Origin: Chlamydiota bacterium | Lineage (GTDB): Bacteria; Actinomycetota; Thermoleophilia; Solirubrobacterales; Solirubrobacteraceae | DNA: 46,363 nt | Direction: 5' to 3' | NCBI GenBank assembly: GCA_903970125.1 | Contig: CAJCHW010000057.1 | Span: 1-46,363, forward strand | In this document: positions 24,250-32,911 of the stretch, one piece after another | How the letters are laid out: every line of letters starts with the position of its first letter | Numbering within the stretch: the first letter of the stretch is position 1 | Made by a program: the position numbers and the translations under genes | Notes under the pieces: generated by a model | Databases searched by the model: none | Told to the model about the DNA's origin: nothing | The model's input: the letters and a program-made list of their open reading frames with translations, nothing else

Positions 24250-25647
24250 ATGTTTGATGTCCATGAGGCGCTCAAGAAGCTGGTGGCCCGCGAGGGTTCG
24301 GACCTTCACCTGAAGGCCAACTCGCCGCCGTTTTTTCGCATCCGCGGCGAGTTGATTCCGCTCGATGACGAACCAGTGCTGACCGCTGAGGACACCGACA
24401 CGGCGTTGCGAGCGGTCGTACCCGACGAGAACAAGCAACTCGAATTTGACGACGAGAACGAGTCGGACTTCTCCTTCGAGATTCCAGGGGTCTCGCGTTA
24501 CCGCGCCAACGCATTTCGCCAGCGCGGCCTTGTCTCACTTGCCTTCAGGGCCATCCCGCAGGAGATCCGCTCGATCGAGGAGCTGCAGCTGCCGCCTGTC
24601 GTGCGGGAACTGGCCGAGGAAGAGCGCGGGATCATCCTGCTGACTGGCACCACTGGGTCGGGCAAGTCCACGACCCTGTCGGCGATCATCAACCACATCA
24701 ACGAAAACATGTCCAAGCACGTGGTCACGATCGAGGATCCGATTGAGTTTGTGCACCAAGACAAGCGGTCCGCGATCAACCAGCGTGAAGTGGGAATGGA
24801 CACCGCCTCCTTTGGCCGGGCCATGCGCCGTGTGCTGCGCCAGGACCCCGACGTGATCCTGATTGGCGAGATGCGCGACGAGGAGACCGTGCGCGCTGCG
24901 CTGTCGGCCGCCGAGACTGGCCATCTAGTGCTCTCAACCGTGCACACCATGGATGCCTCGGAGTCGATCAACCGCATTCTTGATTTCTTCCCTCCCCACC
25001 AGCACAACCAAGCGCGATCGATGATCGCGGGCACGCTGAAAGGCGTGATCTCGCAACGCCTTGTGCGCTCCGCCGACGGCGGCCGCGTCGCAGTGTGCGA
25101 GATCCTGCGCATGACTGGACGTGTGCGCGACTTGATCAAGGACCCCGCGCAGATGGGCAAGATGGGCGACGTCATCTTCACTGGCGGCTACTACGGCATG
25201 CAGACCTTCGACCAGGCGCTGTTCAAGCACCTCAAGGCGAAGCACATCAGCTTCGACGACGCCCTCGGTGCCGCCTCAAGCCCACATGACTTCAAGCTTC
25301 TGGTCGAGGCCGACGGCAAGCGGGGCACGACGATGGAGGACGTCGCCGAAGCCAACGCGAAAGCTGAGGGTAACGGCGCCGTCCCGAGCTCCGCGCCTTC
25401 CGGCCCTCCTACACACATGCCTTCCGTACCCGCTCCCGCAACCGGCGCTCCCAGCGTTAGCGTTGGCCCGCCAGCCGTCGAGAGCTCCTCGCCCCCACCG
25501 CCGCCAGTGGAAAGCGCCCCACCGCCGGACGTAGCTGGCGCCCCCGGCATGCCCACAAGAGTTGCTGCCATGACCGGCGGCGTGAACGGGATCCCACCGC
25601 TGCCTTCCGTCCCCGGTGGGCCTGTCCCGCCCGGCCTCGGCAGCTGA
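24250..25647 (+). CDS. pilT: PilT-type twitching motility/pilus retraction ATPase
   Basis: A 465-residue GspE/PilT-family ATPase. The N-terminal PAS-like domain (SDLHLKANSPPFFRIRGEL) precedes the core with Walker A GTTGSGKST at about 133-141, the Asp box IEDPIEFVH, Walker B DVILIGEMRD and the His box TGHLVLSTVHT. RVRDLIKD stands where PilT proteins carry their AIRNLIRE-type motif. PilT powers type IV pilus retraction at the inner membrane. The core ends near residue 355. The final ~100 residues are Pro/Ser/Ala-rich and disordered-looking, longer than the tail of typical PilT. No other pilus gene is in the window. It starts 105 bp after sigA on the same strand. Confidence 0.92.
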   Translation: MFDVHEALKKLVAREGSDLHLKANSPPFFRIRGELIPLDDEPVLTAEDTDTALRAVVPDENKQLEFDDENESDFSFEIPGVSRYRANAFRQRGLVSLAFRAIPQEIRSIEELQLPPVVRELAEEERGIILLTGTTGSGKSTTLSAIINHINENMSKHVVTIEDPIEFVHQDKRSAINQREVGMDTASFGRAMRRVLRQDPDVILIGEMRDEETVRAALSAAETGHLVLSTVHTMDASESINRILDFFPPHQHNQARSMIAGTLKGVISQRLVRSADGGRVAVCEILRMTGRVRDLIKDPAQMGKMGDVIFTGGYYGMQTFDQALFKHLKAKHISFDDALGAASSPHDFKLLVEADGKRGTTMEDVAEANAKAEGNGAVPSSAPSGPPTHMPSVPAPATGAPSVSVGPPAVESSSPPPPPVESAPPPDVAGAPGMPTRVAAMTGGVNGIPPLPSVPGGPVPPGLGS

Positions 25648-25671
25648 CGCCGCCCACCCACCGCGGGCTCA

Positions 25672-25691
25672 TTACTTCACTTGGTAAAGTG
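25672..25691 (+). promoter_or_regulatory. Promoter with palindromic operator-like sequence for the HxlR gene
   Basis: TAAAGT (25685-25690) lies 7 nt before ATG 25698. The same stretch contains CACTT-GGTA-AAGTG (25678-25691) and TTAC/GTAA (25672-25687) inverted repeats, like operators of HxlR-type regulators, suggesting autoregulation. Confidence 0.45.
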
Positions 25692-25697
25692 TGGGTG

Positions 25698-26060
25698 ATG
25701 GCTGTTGACAATAGCTGCCCCGTGTGTCGCACGGCAGAGGTCGTGTGTGGCAAGTGGACGCTGTTGCTTGTGCGGGAGCTTGCCGGGGGATGCTCTCGCT
25801 TCTGTGAGCTCGAACGGGCGCTGACGGGGATCTCGCCGCGCACGCTCTCGTTGCGCCTGCGCGCGCTTGAGGAGGAGCGGATCGTCGAGCGTCAGACCTA
25901 CGCCGAGGTTCCCCCGCGGGTGCAGTACGCGCTCACTGAGAAGGGGATGGCGCTACTGCCCATCCTCGACGACATGCGTGCCTATGGCGAACGCTGGCTG
26001 GATCTCGGTGACGCCTGCAGCGAGGCTCCTAAGCACGCCTCGCTCGCCGCTGTCGCCTGA
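25698..26060 (+). CDS. HxlR-family transcriptional regulator
   Basis: A 120-residue winged-helix regulator of the HxlR (MarR-like) family. The N-terminal CPVCRTAEVVCGKWTLLLV matches the family opening, with a possible redox-sensitive pair of cysteines (CPVC) plus a third Cys. SRFCELERALTGISPRTLSLRLRALEE is the recognition helix region, and RVQYALTEKG forms the wing. Several HxlR proteins sense aldehydes or oxidants through such cysteines; the signal here is unknown. ATG 25698 is 7 nt after a TAAAGT box that overlaps an inverted repeat, so it probably controls itself. The target gene is not evident: the next gene is an unknown protein 78 bp away. Confidence 0.88.
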   Translation: MAVDNSCPVCRTAEVVCGKWTLLLVRELAGGCSRFCELERALTGISPRTLSLRLRALEEERIVERQTYAEVPPRVQYALTEKGMALLPILDDMRAYGERWLDLGDACSEAPKHASLAAVA

Positions 26061-26137
26061 CGTGCAGCTTCTCAAAACCGCGTGCAAGCACTCCTGCGCC
26101 ATGGAGGAGGGCTGCGGCGCGTGGCGAACCGCCCAGG

Positions 26138-27592
26138 ATGCGCTCGTATCAATTGCAGACAGCGATTACGGAGTTCTTCGAAGAGGCGGCAACGCACTTG
26201 CAGGTGGAAGTCGACGGCGGCTCAGAGGTCTCATTCGAGATCGACCGCGGCGGCTTCTCCGCGGCCCGCACGCCGCTGTACTGCTACCAGCCGCTGACAC
26301 GAGAGTTCATCGGCGAGCGTTGGCGCGCGCTCACTGGGCTCGCCAGCTACCGGCGCGCCGCTGTCGCGCTGGAGGGGTTCGCCGGTCTGCAGCGCTACAT
26401 CAGCATCGTCGGTGCTCGCAGCAGTCTCGACGGCTCGAGCACCTACGATCACGCAAGTCCGCCGCGCGGCGACGCCGAGGTGGCCCTGTGGGTGATGCTC
26501 GGGGAAGTCTTCGACGAACAGACCCAGTTTGATCTGCGGCCCGAGCGCGTGCAATCGACGCTCGATCGCCTCGAGCGCGCCGCGCTTGGCAGTCCCGAGG
26601 GCACCGCGTTGGTCGCGACGCTTCACGGCATGACCATCGCCTCGACCGAACTGATCCTGACCGGCGGGGTGCGGCTGGTCGCCGCTGCCCCCGGCGCTGA
26701 CCTACCCGAAGAGGTCTTGCCCGTCGACGGACAGGAGCGCGCCGACCACCTTGTTGTGGTGCTCACGAGCGGGCACGACACGGCGGAGGACGCAGCCGCA
26801 GACGGACGGGCGGTGCTGCGTGATCTGCTCGGCTCGTTACGACTCTTCGGTGACGGCCGCGTCGAGCTCGGCGAGCTCGTGTGGGTACGCATCGACGATG
26901 GCCGCTGGCGGCCGCTGGCGCTGGCCGATGCTGCTCAGCCGCAGGGGATGCTCGTGGTCACACCGGACCAAGAGGATGAGCTGCGCGCCTTTTGCAATCT
27001 CGTCTCGCGTCGTACGCCTACGGCCAATGCGGTGGCCTGGGCCCTGAACCGCTTTCAGATGGGCTGTGGGCGCGAGCATGAGCTTGAGGGGCTCAGCGAC
27101 TACCTGTCCGCTCTGCGCGCACTGCTTGAGCCCGATGGTTCACCCCGCGGCGCGCTTGCCGGACGCCTTGCGGCGCTGTGCGCGGTGCCCAGTGAGCGTG
27201 CTCAGTTGGCAGACCTCGTGACACGGGCGCTGGCGCTTGAGCGCGACGTGGTCGAGGGCAACGCAACCGCCCATGGCACCTCCACCAAGCTCGTGCGCAC
27301 GGTCGCCGACCACCTGCGGGCGCTACTGCGTGACGTTATCTGCGGGCACCTTGATTATGACCTCGCCACGCTCGCCGACGAGCTGCTCGTGGCCGATTCC
27401 TCGCGTGAGCCCGCACATGCCGACACCGAGGGCGCGCCGCCCAGGATCACGGCCGCCCGTGGGCCGCGCGGTGGCTGGAATGCCGAGGAGGTGTGGCTGG
27501 AAGGCGACGACCTCGCCGCCTCGGCCTCGGCCGGCGGGCACGCGCGCGAGCTCGACAAGCAACAGCAGCGTCTGTTGCGCACACTCGGTTGA
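26138..27592 (+). CDS. Unrecognised 484-residue protein
   Basis: A soluble 484-residue protein without signal peptide or membrane span. I do not recognise the N-terminal two-thirds, which mixes strands and helices (EVDGGSEVSFEIDRGG, ALWVMLGEVFDE, LVVVLTSGHDTAED). The last third (about 310-430) is helical and resembles the shape of Apea-like HEPN domains, with ALNRFQMGCGRE, LSDYLSALRALLEP and LVRTVADHLRALLRDVI. The HEPN catalytic R-x4-6-H is not clearly present. The stop lies 12 bp from the convergent ArsA-like gene. ATG at 26138 lacks a strong ribosome site. Codon bias supports a real gene; function unknown. Confidence 0.65.
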   Translation: MRSYQLQTAITEFFEEAATHLQVEVDGGSEVSFEIDRGGFSAARTPLYCYQPLTREFIGERWRALTGLASYRRAAVALEGFAGLQRYISIVGARSSLDGSSTYDHASPPRGDAEVALWVMLGEVFDEQTQFDLRPERVQSTLDRLERAALGSPEGTALVATLHGMTIASTELILTGGVRLVAAAPGADLPEEVLPVDGQERADHLVVVLTSGHDTAEDAAADGRAVLRDLLGSLRLFGDGRVELGELVWVRIDDGRWRPLALADAAQPQGMLVVTPDQEDELRAFCNLVSRRTPTANAVAWALNRFQMGCGREHELEGLSDYLSALRALLEPDGSPRGALAGRLAALCAVPSERAQLADLVTRALALERDVVEGNATAHGTSTKLVRTVADHLRALLRDVICGHLDYDLATLADELLVADSSREPAHADTEGAPPRITAARGPRGGWNAEEVWLEGDDLAASASAGGHARELDKQQQRLLRTLG

Positions 27593-27604
27593 CCGTGGCC
27601 GCTG

Positions 27605-28930
27605 TCAGCCGAGCACACGCTTGGACACTCGCGCCAGCCCAGCCAGCCCGTCGACGTCTTCGCCGAGCTCCGGGACCGTCACCGGCGAGCGCTCCTTGAG
27701 TGCATCTGAGAGCTCCTGCACGCTGTCGCGGTCACGGGCGATGAGCACCTGCAGGTCGGCGACGCTGCGCACCACGCGCTTGCTCAGGGGCGCGCCGAGC
27801 AGTCGCTGAAGCTCTGCTCCAAGTGTGTCTGGGTCTGGTATCTCAGCTGTGCCCTCGTGGGTGCGGTTGATCACGAGGCCCACGTACGCCATCTCTGAGG
27901 CCAGCAGGCTGCGGTGCAGGAACACCGCCTCCCGGCTGGGCTCGTGCTCGGGCGAGGTCACGATCACGAACGCCGTCGCGGGGTCGCGCAGCAACGCTTC
28001 GACACTCGCCGCGCGCTCGCGCAGTCCCTCGCTCACGCCTCCAAGCAGCCGTAGGAAGCTGGCCAGATCGCCCATCACCTCAAGGCCCGTTGCGCGCGCA
28101 AAGAGCGACAGAAGCGCTCCCGTCCCGCCCCCCAGCAGGCGCGTCGCCGCGGCCCTGGGCGCCAGGCGTGGCAGCAGTGCCGCAGGCAGCCGCGACAGTG
28201 CTCCCGGGCGCCTCGAGGACCGCCGGGCGGAAGCGCCCGTTCCAGCGTCGCCGTCTGCCCGCGGGCCTTCGGTGGACATCAACAGCAGGCTCATCGCGCG
28301 TCCTTCCAAAAAGCTGCCCAGCCGCGTTGGGGCGTCCAGAAAGTCCAGCGCGTGACGCGATGGCGGCGTGTCGAGCACGACCACGTCGAAGGCGCGCTCG
28401 CGATCGAGCTCAAAGAGCTTGGCCACCGCTGCCACCTCCTGTGATCCCGCGGCATCCCCCGCAAGCTCCTGGTAGATCGGGTTTGCCCGCAGCGCCTCAT
28501 ACGCCTGGCCGTCCGGAGCAAGCTCGGCGATCAGGCGGTCAAACGTGCCGGGGACGTCGAGCGTCATCGTCCACAACTCGCCAGTGATCGGCACGCCGGC
28601 AGCGCGCAGCCGCTGGGGCGAAACGCGGGTCGCCTGATCCGCCGGCGAGGTCAGTGTGGTGGCGTCCTTTTTTGGCGAGGCCGCGCGCGCGCGCGAGTCG
28701 AGCGTTTGCGCGTCAAGGCCCAGGGCTCCAGCGAGCCGCCGGGCTGGGTCGATCGTGAGCACCAGCACGCGTTGGCCGTCCCGGGCCAGCCCCAGCCCCA
28801 CTGCCGCTGCGATCGTGGTCTTGCCCACCCCGCCTGAACCGGCGCAGATGCAGATGCGTTTGCCAGTCAGACGCGCCTGCAGCGTGTGCTCAGAGGTGGC
28901 TTGCACAGCGCTCGCGGGCCCGTCGGGCAT
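27605..28930 (-). CDS. ArsA/Get3-like ATPase
   Basis: A 441-residue P-loop ATPase of the ArsA/Get3 branch. The deviant Walker A is GSGGVGKTT at about 31-39, followed by VLVLTIDPARRLAGALG and the switch-like VVLDTPPSRHALDFLDAP. Bacterial members include arsenite-pump ATPases and actinobacterial pairs of unknown role. The arsenite-binding cysteines typical of ArsA were not seen and no arsB is nearby, so arsenic resistance is unlikely. Here it is a single copy with one ATPase domain, with a linker rich in Arg/Gly/Ala (about 240-290). ATG 28930 lies 7 nt after TACGAT, suggesting a leaderless message, and it is divergent from parA. Confidence 0.85.
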   Translation of the reverse strand: MPDGPASAVQATSEHTLQARLTGKRICICAGSGGVGKTTIAAAVGLGLARDGQRVLVLTIDPARRLAGALGLDAQTLDSRARAASPKKDATTLTSPADQATRVSPQRLRAAGVPITGELWTMTLDVPGTFDRLIAELAPDGQAYEALRANPIYQELAGDAAGSQEVAAVAKLFELDRERAFDVVVLDTPPSRHALDFLDAPTRLGSFLEGRAMSLLLMSTEGPRADGDAGTGASARRSSRRPGALSRLPAALLPRLAPRAAATRLLGGGTGALLSLFARATGLEVMGDLASFLRLLGGVSEGLRERAASVEALLRDPATAFVIVTSPEHEPSREAVFLHRSLLASEMAYVGLVINRTHEGTAEIPDPDTLGAELQRLLGAPLSKRVVRSVADLQVLIARDRDSVQELSDALKERSPVTVPELGEDVDGLAGLARVSKRVLG

Positions 28931-28937
28931 CGCAACG

Positions 28938-28943
28938 ATCGTA
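28938..28943 (-). promoter_or_regulatory. Putative -10 box (TACGAT) of the ArsA-like gene
   Basis: TACGAT lies 7 nt before ATG 28930 on the minus strand, with no Shine-Dalgarno. The divergent parA may use TAGGGT at 28966-28971. Confidence 0.4.
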
Positions 28944-29007
28944 GGGATCTTGTCCGAGCATGCCCATAGGGTGCAGGAATCCCCCCGCTCCCTGCGAATA
29001 CGTCCGC

Positions 29008-29814
29008 GTGGACCTGTACATAGGCCAACCAGAGCCCGAGCCCGCCGCGACCGCGACGGCCAAGGTGATCGCATTCGCAAATCAGAAGGGCGGCGTTGCG
29101 AAGACGACGACGACCCTGAACCTCGCTGCGGCGTTCGTCGAGGCCGGACACCGCGCACTTTGCGTGGATATGGATCCGCAGGGCAACCTCACGATGTCCC
29201 AGGGCATCGACCCCGACACGCTTGAGTCCTCGATGTACGACGTGCTCGTGCACAAGGTCCCGATCCGCGACGTCATCCGCAAGCGCGAGATGGATGTCGC
29301 GTGCGCATCGATCGATCTGGCAGGCGCCGAGATCGCAATGTCGACGATGATTGGCCGCGAGCGCTCGCTCCAGAAGGCGCTTGAACCTATCCTTGGCGAC
29401 TACGAGTTCATCTGCATCGATACGCCGCCCAGCCTGGGACTGCTGACCATCAACGCGCTCACCGCTGCGCACAAGGTGATCGTCCCCGTGCAGTGCGAGT
29501 ATTTGTCGATGCGAGGTCTGATCCAACTGCAGAACACACTCGCCATGATTCGCGAGAACCTCAATCCAGGCGTGGAGATCGAGGGCATCCTGCCCACGCT
29601 GGTCGATGCGCGTACAGTGCATGCCAAGGAGGCGATCGAGATCCTTGAGGAGAACTTCGGCGACCGCGTCTTCGCTTCGCGCATCCGCAAGACCATCCGT
29701 TTCGCTGAGGCGCCCGTGAAGGGCATGTCTGTGCTCAAGTACGAGCCCGATGGCAACGCAGCCCGTGCCTACCGTGAGCTCGCGCAGGAGGTCCTGGCCG
29801 GTGGCACAACCTAG
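29008..29814 (+). CDS. parA: ParA/Soj-family ATPase
   Basis: A 268-residue ParA-type ATPase (GTG 29008; an ATG at 28960 in the same frame would add 16 residues but precedes the likely TAGGGT promoter). The deviant Walker A KGGVAKTTT is at about 27-35, followed by VDMDPQGNLTMSQG, Walker B FICIDTPPSLGLLTINAL, and the later DARTVHAKEAIE and YEPDGNAARAYREL. ParA proteins dimerise with ATP on DNA and position chromosomes, plasmids or protein complexes. No ParB gene or parS cluster is visible. Its stop overlaps the FtsZ start by 14 bp, so the two are coupled and this ATPase may position the division apparatus, MinD-like, rather than DNA. Confidence 0.9.
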   Translation: MDLYIGQPEPEPAATATAKVIAFANQKGGVAKTTTTLNLAAAFVEAGHRALCVDMDPQGNLTMSQGIDPDTLESSMYDVLVHKVPIRDVIRKREMDVACASIDLAGAEIAMSTMIGRERSLQKALEPILGDYEFICIDTPPSLGLLTINALTAAHKVIVPVQCEYLSMRGLIQLQNTLAMIRENLNPGVEIEGILPTLVDARTVHAKEAIEILEENFGDRVFASRIRKTIRFAEAPVKGMSVLKYEPDGNAARAYRELAQEVLAGGTT

Positions 29815-31348
29815 GCAGAGGCCAAACAAGCGCGCAAGCATGCGCGAGGGCCCGCTGGCGGCGCTCTTCCGCAAGACCGAACTCGACGACGCGCCTGAGG
29901 GCCAGAGCGCCGAGCAGCCAGCGGCCGAGCAGCCGCTGGCAGCGCCAGCCCCCGCCGCGCCTGCTCCGCCGGCCGCACAGCCCAACGTTTCGACTGCGGC
30001 CAATACGTCTCAGCCCAGCGCGCCGGCAAGCGCCGCTTCACCGACGCCGGAGTCGCCGCCACAAGCCGCCGAGCCCGAAGTCAATTCCGACCCCGAGCGG
30101 CGTATCCCGAGCCCGCAGGAGCGCCTGCGCCACGCCTTCTCCTCCGAGATTCCGGAGAACGTGATGGAACCCAAGCGTGACTGGGCGATTCCGAGCACTC
30201 CGAGCGCGGCTCCCGACGTCTACGCCGGGTCCCACCAGGACATGGCCCCCGCTGCAATGCCCGGCGTGTCCGCGAAGCCCGTGCTGCGCGTCGTGGGCGT
30301 CGGTGGCGCGGGGGTAAATGCGGTGAATCGCATGGTCGAGGCCGAGGTCGAGGGCGTGGAGTTTCTGGCGATCAACACAGACCTGCAGTCGCTGCAACAG
30401 TCGACCGCCGACGTGACCTTGCATATCGGCGCCGGCGTCACCGGCGGCCTCGGCTCGGGCGCCGATGCCGCCGTCGGCCGTCAGGCGGCGATGGAGGAGT
30501 ACGACCGGATCAAGGCTTTGCTCAAGGGCTCGGACATGATCTTTGTGACCGCAGGAGTGGGCGGCGGAACTGGCACCGGTGCGGCACCCGTGGTTGCCCG
30601 CGTGGCACGCGAAGTGGGCGCGTTGACGGTTGCGATCGTGACCAAGCCGTTTGGCTTTGAGGGCTCGCGCAGAATTGCCCAGGCCGACGAGGGCGTGGAG
30701 GTCCTTGCCGCCGAGGTGGACACGCTGATCATCGTCCCCAACGATCGCCTGCTGTCGGTGCTTGATCGTCAGACGACGATGGTGGAGGCCTTTCGCGTCG
30801 CCGACGACGTCCTGCGCCAGGGCGTCCAGGGCATTTCGGATCTGGTTACGCTGCCTGGCCTGATCAACCTCGACTTTGCCGACGTGCGCACGATCATGTC
30901 CTCGGCCGGCAACGCACTGCTGGGGATTGGCATGGGCGTGGGCGAGAGCAGGGCGACCGACGCGGCCAATCAGGCCGTCTCCTCGCCGCTACTTGAGATC
31001 TCGATGGAGGGCGCGCGCTCGATCCTGCTGTCGATCACCGGCGGGCCCGATCTTTCGCTGTGGGAGGTCAACGACGCTGCCCGCGCGATCTCCGAGGCTG
31101 CGCACCCGGAGGCCAACATCATCTTCGGCGCCATGGTCGACGAGAAGCTCGACGACCAGGTGTGGGTGACTGTCGTGGCCACCGGCTACGGCGCCGGCGA
31201 CAGGCGCTCCAGTCGCCACCAGCGTGTCGAGCCCGCCGGCGAGCCGCGGATCTCGCGGCTGAAGACGCCGGCAGCGGCGGGCCGGCCGCGGGGTGCCAAC
31301 AGCCTGGCCGTGGGCGAGCTGCAGGTCCCAGAGTTCGTCCCACGATAG
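29801..31348 (+). CDS. ftsZ: FtsZ with long N-terminal extension
   Basis: A 515-residue tubulin-like GTPase. The core starts near residue 160 with VVGVGGAGVNAVNRM, then AINTDLQSL, GLGSGADAAVGRQAA, the tubulin signature GGGTGTG (about 253-259), NDRLL, and the catalytic T7 loop INLDFADV (about 355). All nucleotide-binding and synergy-loop residues look intact, so it should polymerise into the division ring. The C-terminal LQVPEFVPR resembles the FtsZ tail peptide. The first 160 residues are Pro/Ala/Ser/Glu-rich with basic islands (PNKRASMREGPLAALFRKT); normal FtsZ has about 10-15 there. GTG 29801 has AGGAG 10 nt upstream. No dcw-cluster genes flank it. Confidence 0.9.
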   Translation: MAQPRQRPNKRASMREGPLAALFRKTELDDAPEGQSAEQPAAEQPLAAPAPAAPAPPAAQPNVSTAANTSQPSAPASAASPTPESPPQAAEPEVNSDPERRIPSPQERLRHAFSSEIPENVMEPKRDWAIPSTPSAAPDVYAGSHQDMAPAAMPGVSAKPVLRVVGVGGAGVNAVNRMVEAEVEGVEFLAINTDLQSLQQSTADVTLHIGAGVTGGLGSGADAAVGRQAAMEEYDRIKALLKGSDMIFVTAGVGGGTGTGAAPVVARVAREVGALTVAIVTKPFGFEGSRRIAQADEGVEVLAAEVDTLIIVPNDRLLSVLDRQTTMVEAFRVADDVLRQGVQGISDLVTLPGLINLDFADVRTIMSSAGNALLGIGMGVGESRATDAANQAVSSPLLEISMEGARSILLSITGGPDLSLWEVNDAARAISEAAHPEANIIFGAMVDEKLDDQVWVTVVATGYGAGDRRSSRHQRVEPAGEPRISRLKTPAAAGRPRGANSLAVGELQVPEFVPR

Positions 31349-31380
31349 GCCGCGGACGCCGGCGCCGGCTGCTACCGGGT

Positions 31381-31386
31381 TACGCT
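31381..31386 (+). promoter_or_regulatory. Putative -10 box (TACGCT) of gamma-glutamyltransferase
   Basis: TACGCT lies 10 nt before ATG 31397, and no Shine-Dalgarno is present. Confidence 0.35.
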
Positions 31387-31396
31387 GCGTGACCAC

Positions 31397-32884
31397 ATGA
31401 GCGCCGGCGGTCGTGGAGTAGTTGCAGCTGGACACCCGCTGACCGCCCAGGTCGGGGCACAGGTTCTGCGCGAAGGCGGCAATGCCGTCGATGCCGCCGT
31501 TGCCGCGATGCTGATGTCGTTCGTGGCCGAGCCACTGCTGACGGGTTTGGGCGCCGGCGGCTACATGCTCGTGGCCGGTGGCGGCGTCGGGCCGTCGCTA
31601 CTGGATTTCTTTGTGGTCGCGCCCGACCCCGCGGCCGACGGGCGCCCGGCGGAACTCGAAGCGATTGACGTCTCCTTCGGGGACGCCAAGCAGATCTTCT
31701 ACATCGGACCGGCATCGTGCGGCATCTACGGCGCGCCTGCCGGTGTGTGCGAGGCGGCAAGGCGGTGGGGAACGGTGCCGCTCCAGACGCTTGTCGCGCC
31801 CGCGGCCAGGCTCGCCGCCGAGGGCGTGGCGCTCAACCACTCCCAAGCTTATGTCGCGCGCATCCTCAGCGATCTGCTTCGCTCCACGCCCGAGTGCGCC
31901 GCGCTGTGGGCGCCCAACGGCAATGTCCTGCGTGAGGGCGAGGTCCTGCGCAATCCCGAGCTTGCCCAGGCGCTTCTGCGCCTTGCCCACGAGGGCGCCG
32001 AGCCCTTCTACCACGGCGATATCGCCGCCGCAGTCTGCGAGTGGGTGGGTAGCCGCGGCGGGCTGGTTGGGCGCGACGCGCTTGCGCGCTACGGGGCAGT
32101 CGAGCGCGCGCCGCTTGCAGTGGACTACCGCGATCGCCAGGTTCTCACCAACCCGCCTCCCTCGGCCGGCGGCATCCTGATCGCCTACGCGCTCGCGCTG
32201 CTCGACCGCCAGCCGCGACCGCCGACCGTCGAGCTGTTGCTGGAGGCGATGGAAGCCGCTCAGGCCGAGCGCACAGCCGAGTTCATAGGCGGCCTCGGCG
32301 AGGACGGCTTCCAGCAGCGCTTTCTGTCCTCGAAGCTGCACGGGGGAAGCCCACTGGGCTCGACCACGCACATCTCCGTGCTCGACAGCGCGGGCTGCGC
32401 GTGCAGCGTGACCACCACCAACGGCGAGGGCTCCGGCGTGGTGGTGCCCGGGACCGGCATGCATCTCAACAACGTCATGGGCGAGGAGGATCTGAGCCCG
32501 CTTGGCTTCCACCAACATCCCGCCGGCGGCCGCCTGCCGAGCATGATGGCTCCCACGGTCGTGCTGGCAAACGGGAGCGTCGAGTTGGTGCTCGGCAGCG
32601 CCGGTTCAAACCGCATCCGCTCGGCGCTATTGCAGACGATCGTGGCGGCGGTGGATCGTGGGCTGGATGTAGCGGCCGCTGTGCAGGCACCGCGCGTGCA
32701 CTTCGAGGCCGGCATCGTCTACCACGAGCCCGGCGTCGAGGTCGCTGCGCGCAACGGACGCGAGGTCGTGCGCTTTGGCGACGTCAACCTCTTCTTCGGC
32801 GGTGTGCAGGCCGTTCAGTGTCTCGACGGCGAGATGCTGGGCGCCGGCGATCCGCGCCGTGGCGGGGTGGCCGTTACGGCCTGA
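31397..32884 (+). CDS. Gamma-glutamyltransferase-family Ntn hydrolase
   Basis: A 495-residue gamma-glutamyltransferase homologue. The N-terminal AAGHPLTAQVGAQVLREGGNAVDAA and TGLGAGGYML are typical. The autoprocessing/catalytic Thr is in LGSTTHISV (about 323), and NNVMGEED and GRLPSMMAPT follow. The enzyme transfers or hydrolyses gamma-glutamyl groups from thiols. No signal peptide is visible, so it should be cytoplasmic, unlike periplasmic GGT. Given ergothioneine genes elsewhere in the window, a link to gamma-glutamylated intermediates is conceivable but unproven; many such homologues have other amide substrates. It starts 48 bp after ftsZ and has its own TACGCT box. Confidence 0.88.
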   Translation: MSAGGRGVVAAGHPLTAQVGAQVLREGGNAVDAAVAAMLMSFVAEPLLTGLGAGGYMLVAGGGVGPSLLDFFVVAPDPAADGRPAELEAIDVSFGDAKQIFYIGPASCGIYGAPAGVCEAARRWGTVPLQTLVAPAARLAAEGVALNHSQAYVARILSDLLRSTPECAALWAPNGNVLREGEVLRNPELAQALLRLAHEGAEPFYHGDIAAAVCEWVGSRGGLVGRDALARYGAVERAPLAVDYRDRQVLTNPPPSAGGILIAYALALLDRQPRPPTVELLLEAMEAAQAERTAEFIGGLGEDGFQQRFLSSKLHGGSPLGSTTHISVLDSAGCACSVTTTNGEGSGVVVPGTGMHLNNVMGEEDLSPLGFHQHPAGGRLPSMMAPTVVLANGSVELVLGSAGSNRIRSALLQTIVAAVDRGLDVAAAVQAPRVHFEAGIVYHEPGVEVAARNGREVVRFGDVNLFFGGVQAVQCLDGEMLGAGDPRRGGVAVTA

Positions 32885-32911
32885 CTGACGCGACTGATGC
32901 GAGGCCGCTTG

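Noticed and set aside
27605..28930. Arsenic resistance locus based on the ArsA-like ATPase
   Set aside because: No arsB, arsC, arsR or Cys ligands were seen; the protein fits actinobacterial Get3/ArsA-like ATPases of unknown role.
28960..29007. Upstream ATG start for parA
   Set aside because: It would precede the TAGGGT box and add MPIGCRNPPAPC-like residues not typical of ParA; GTG 29008 fits better, though no strong ribosome site is present.
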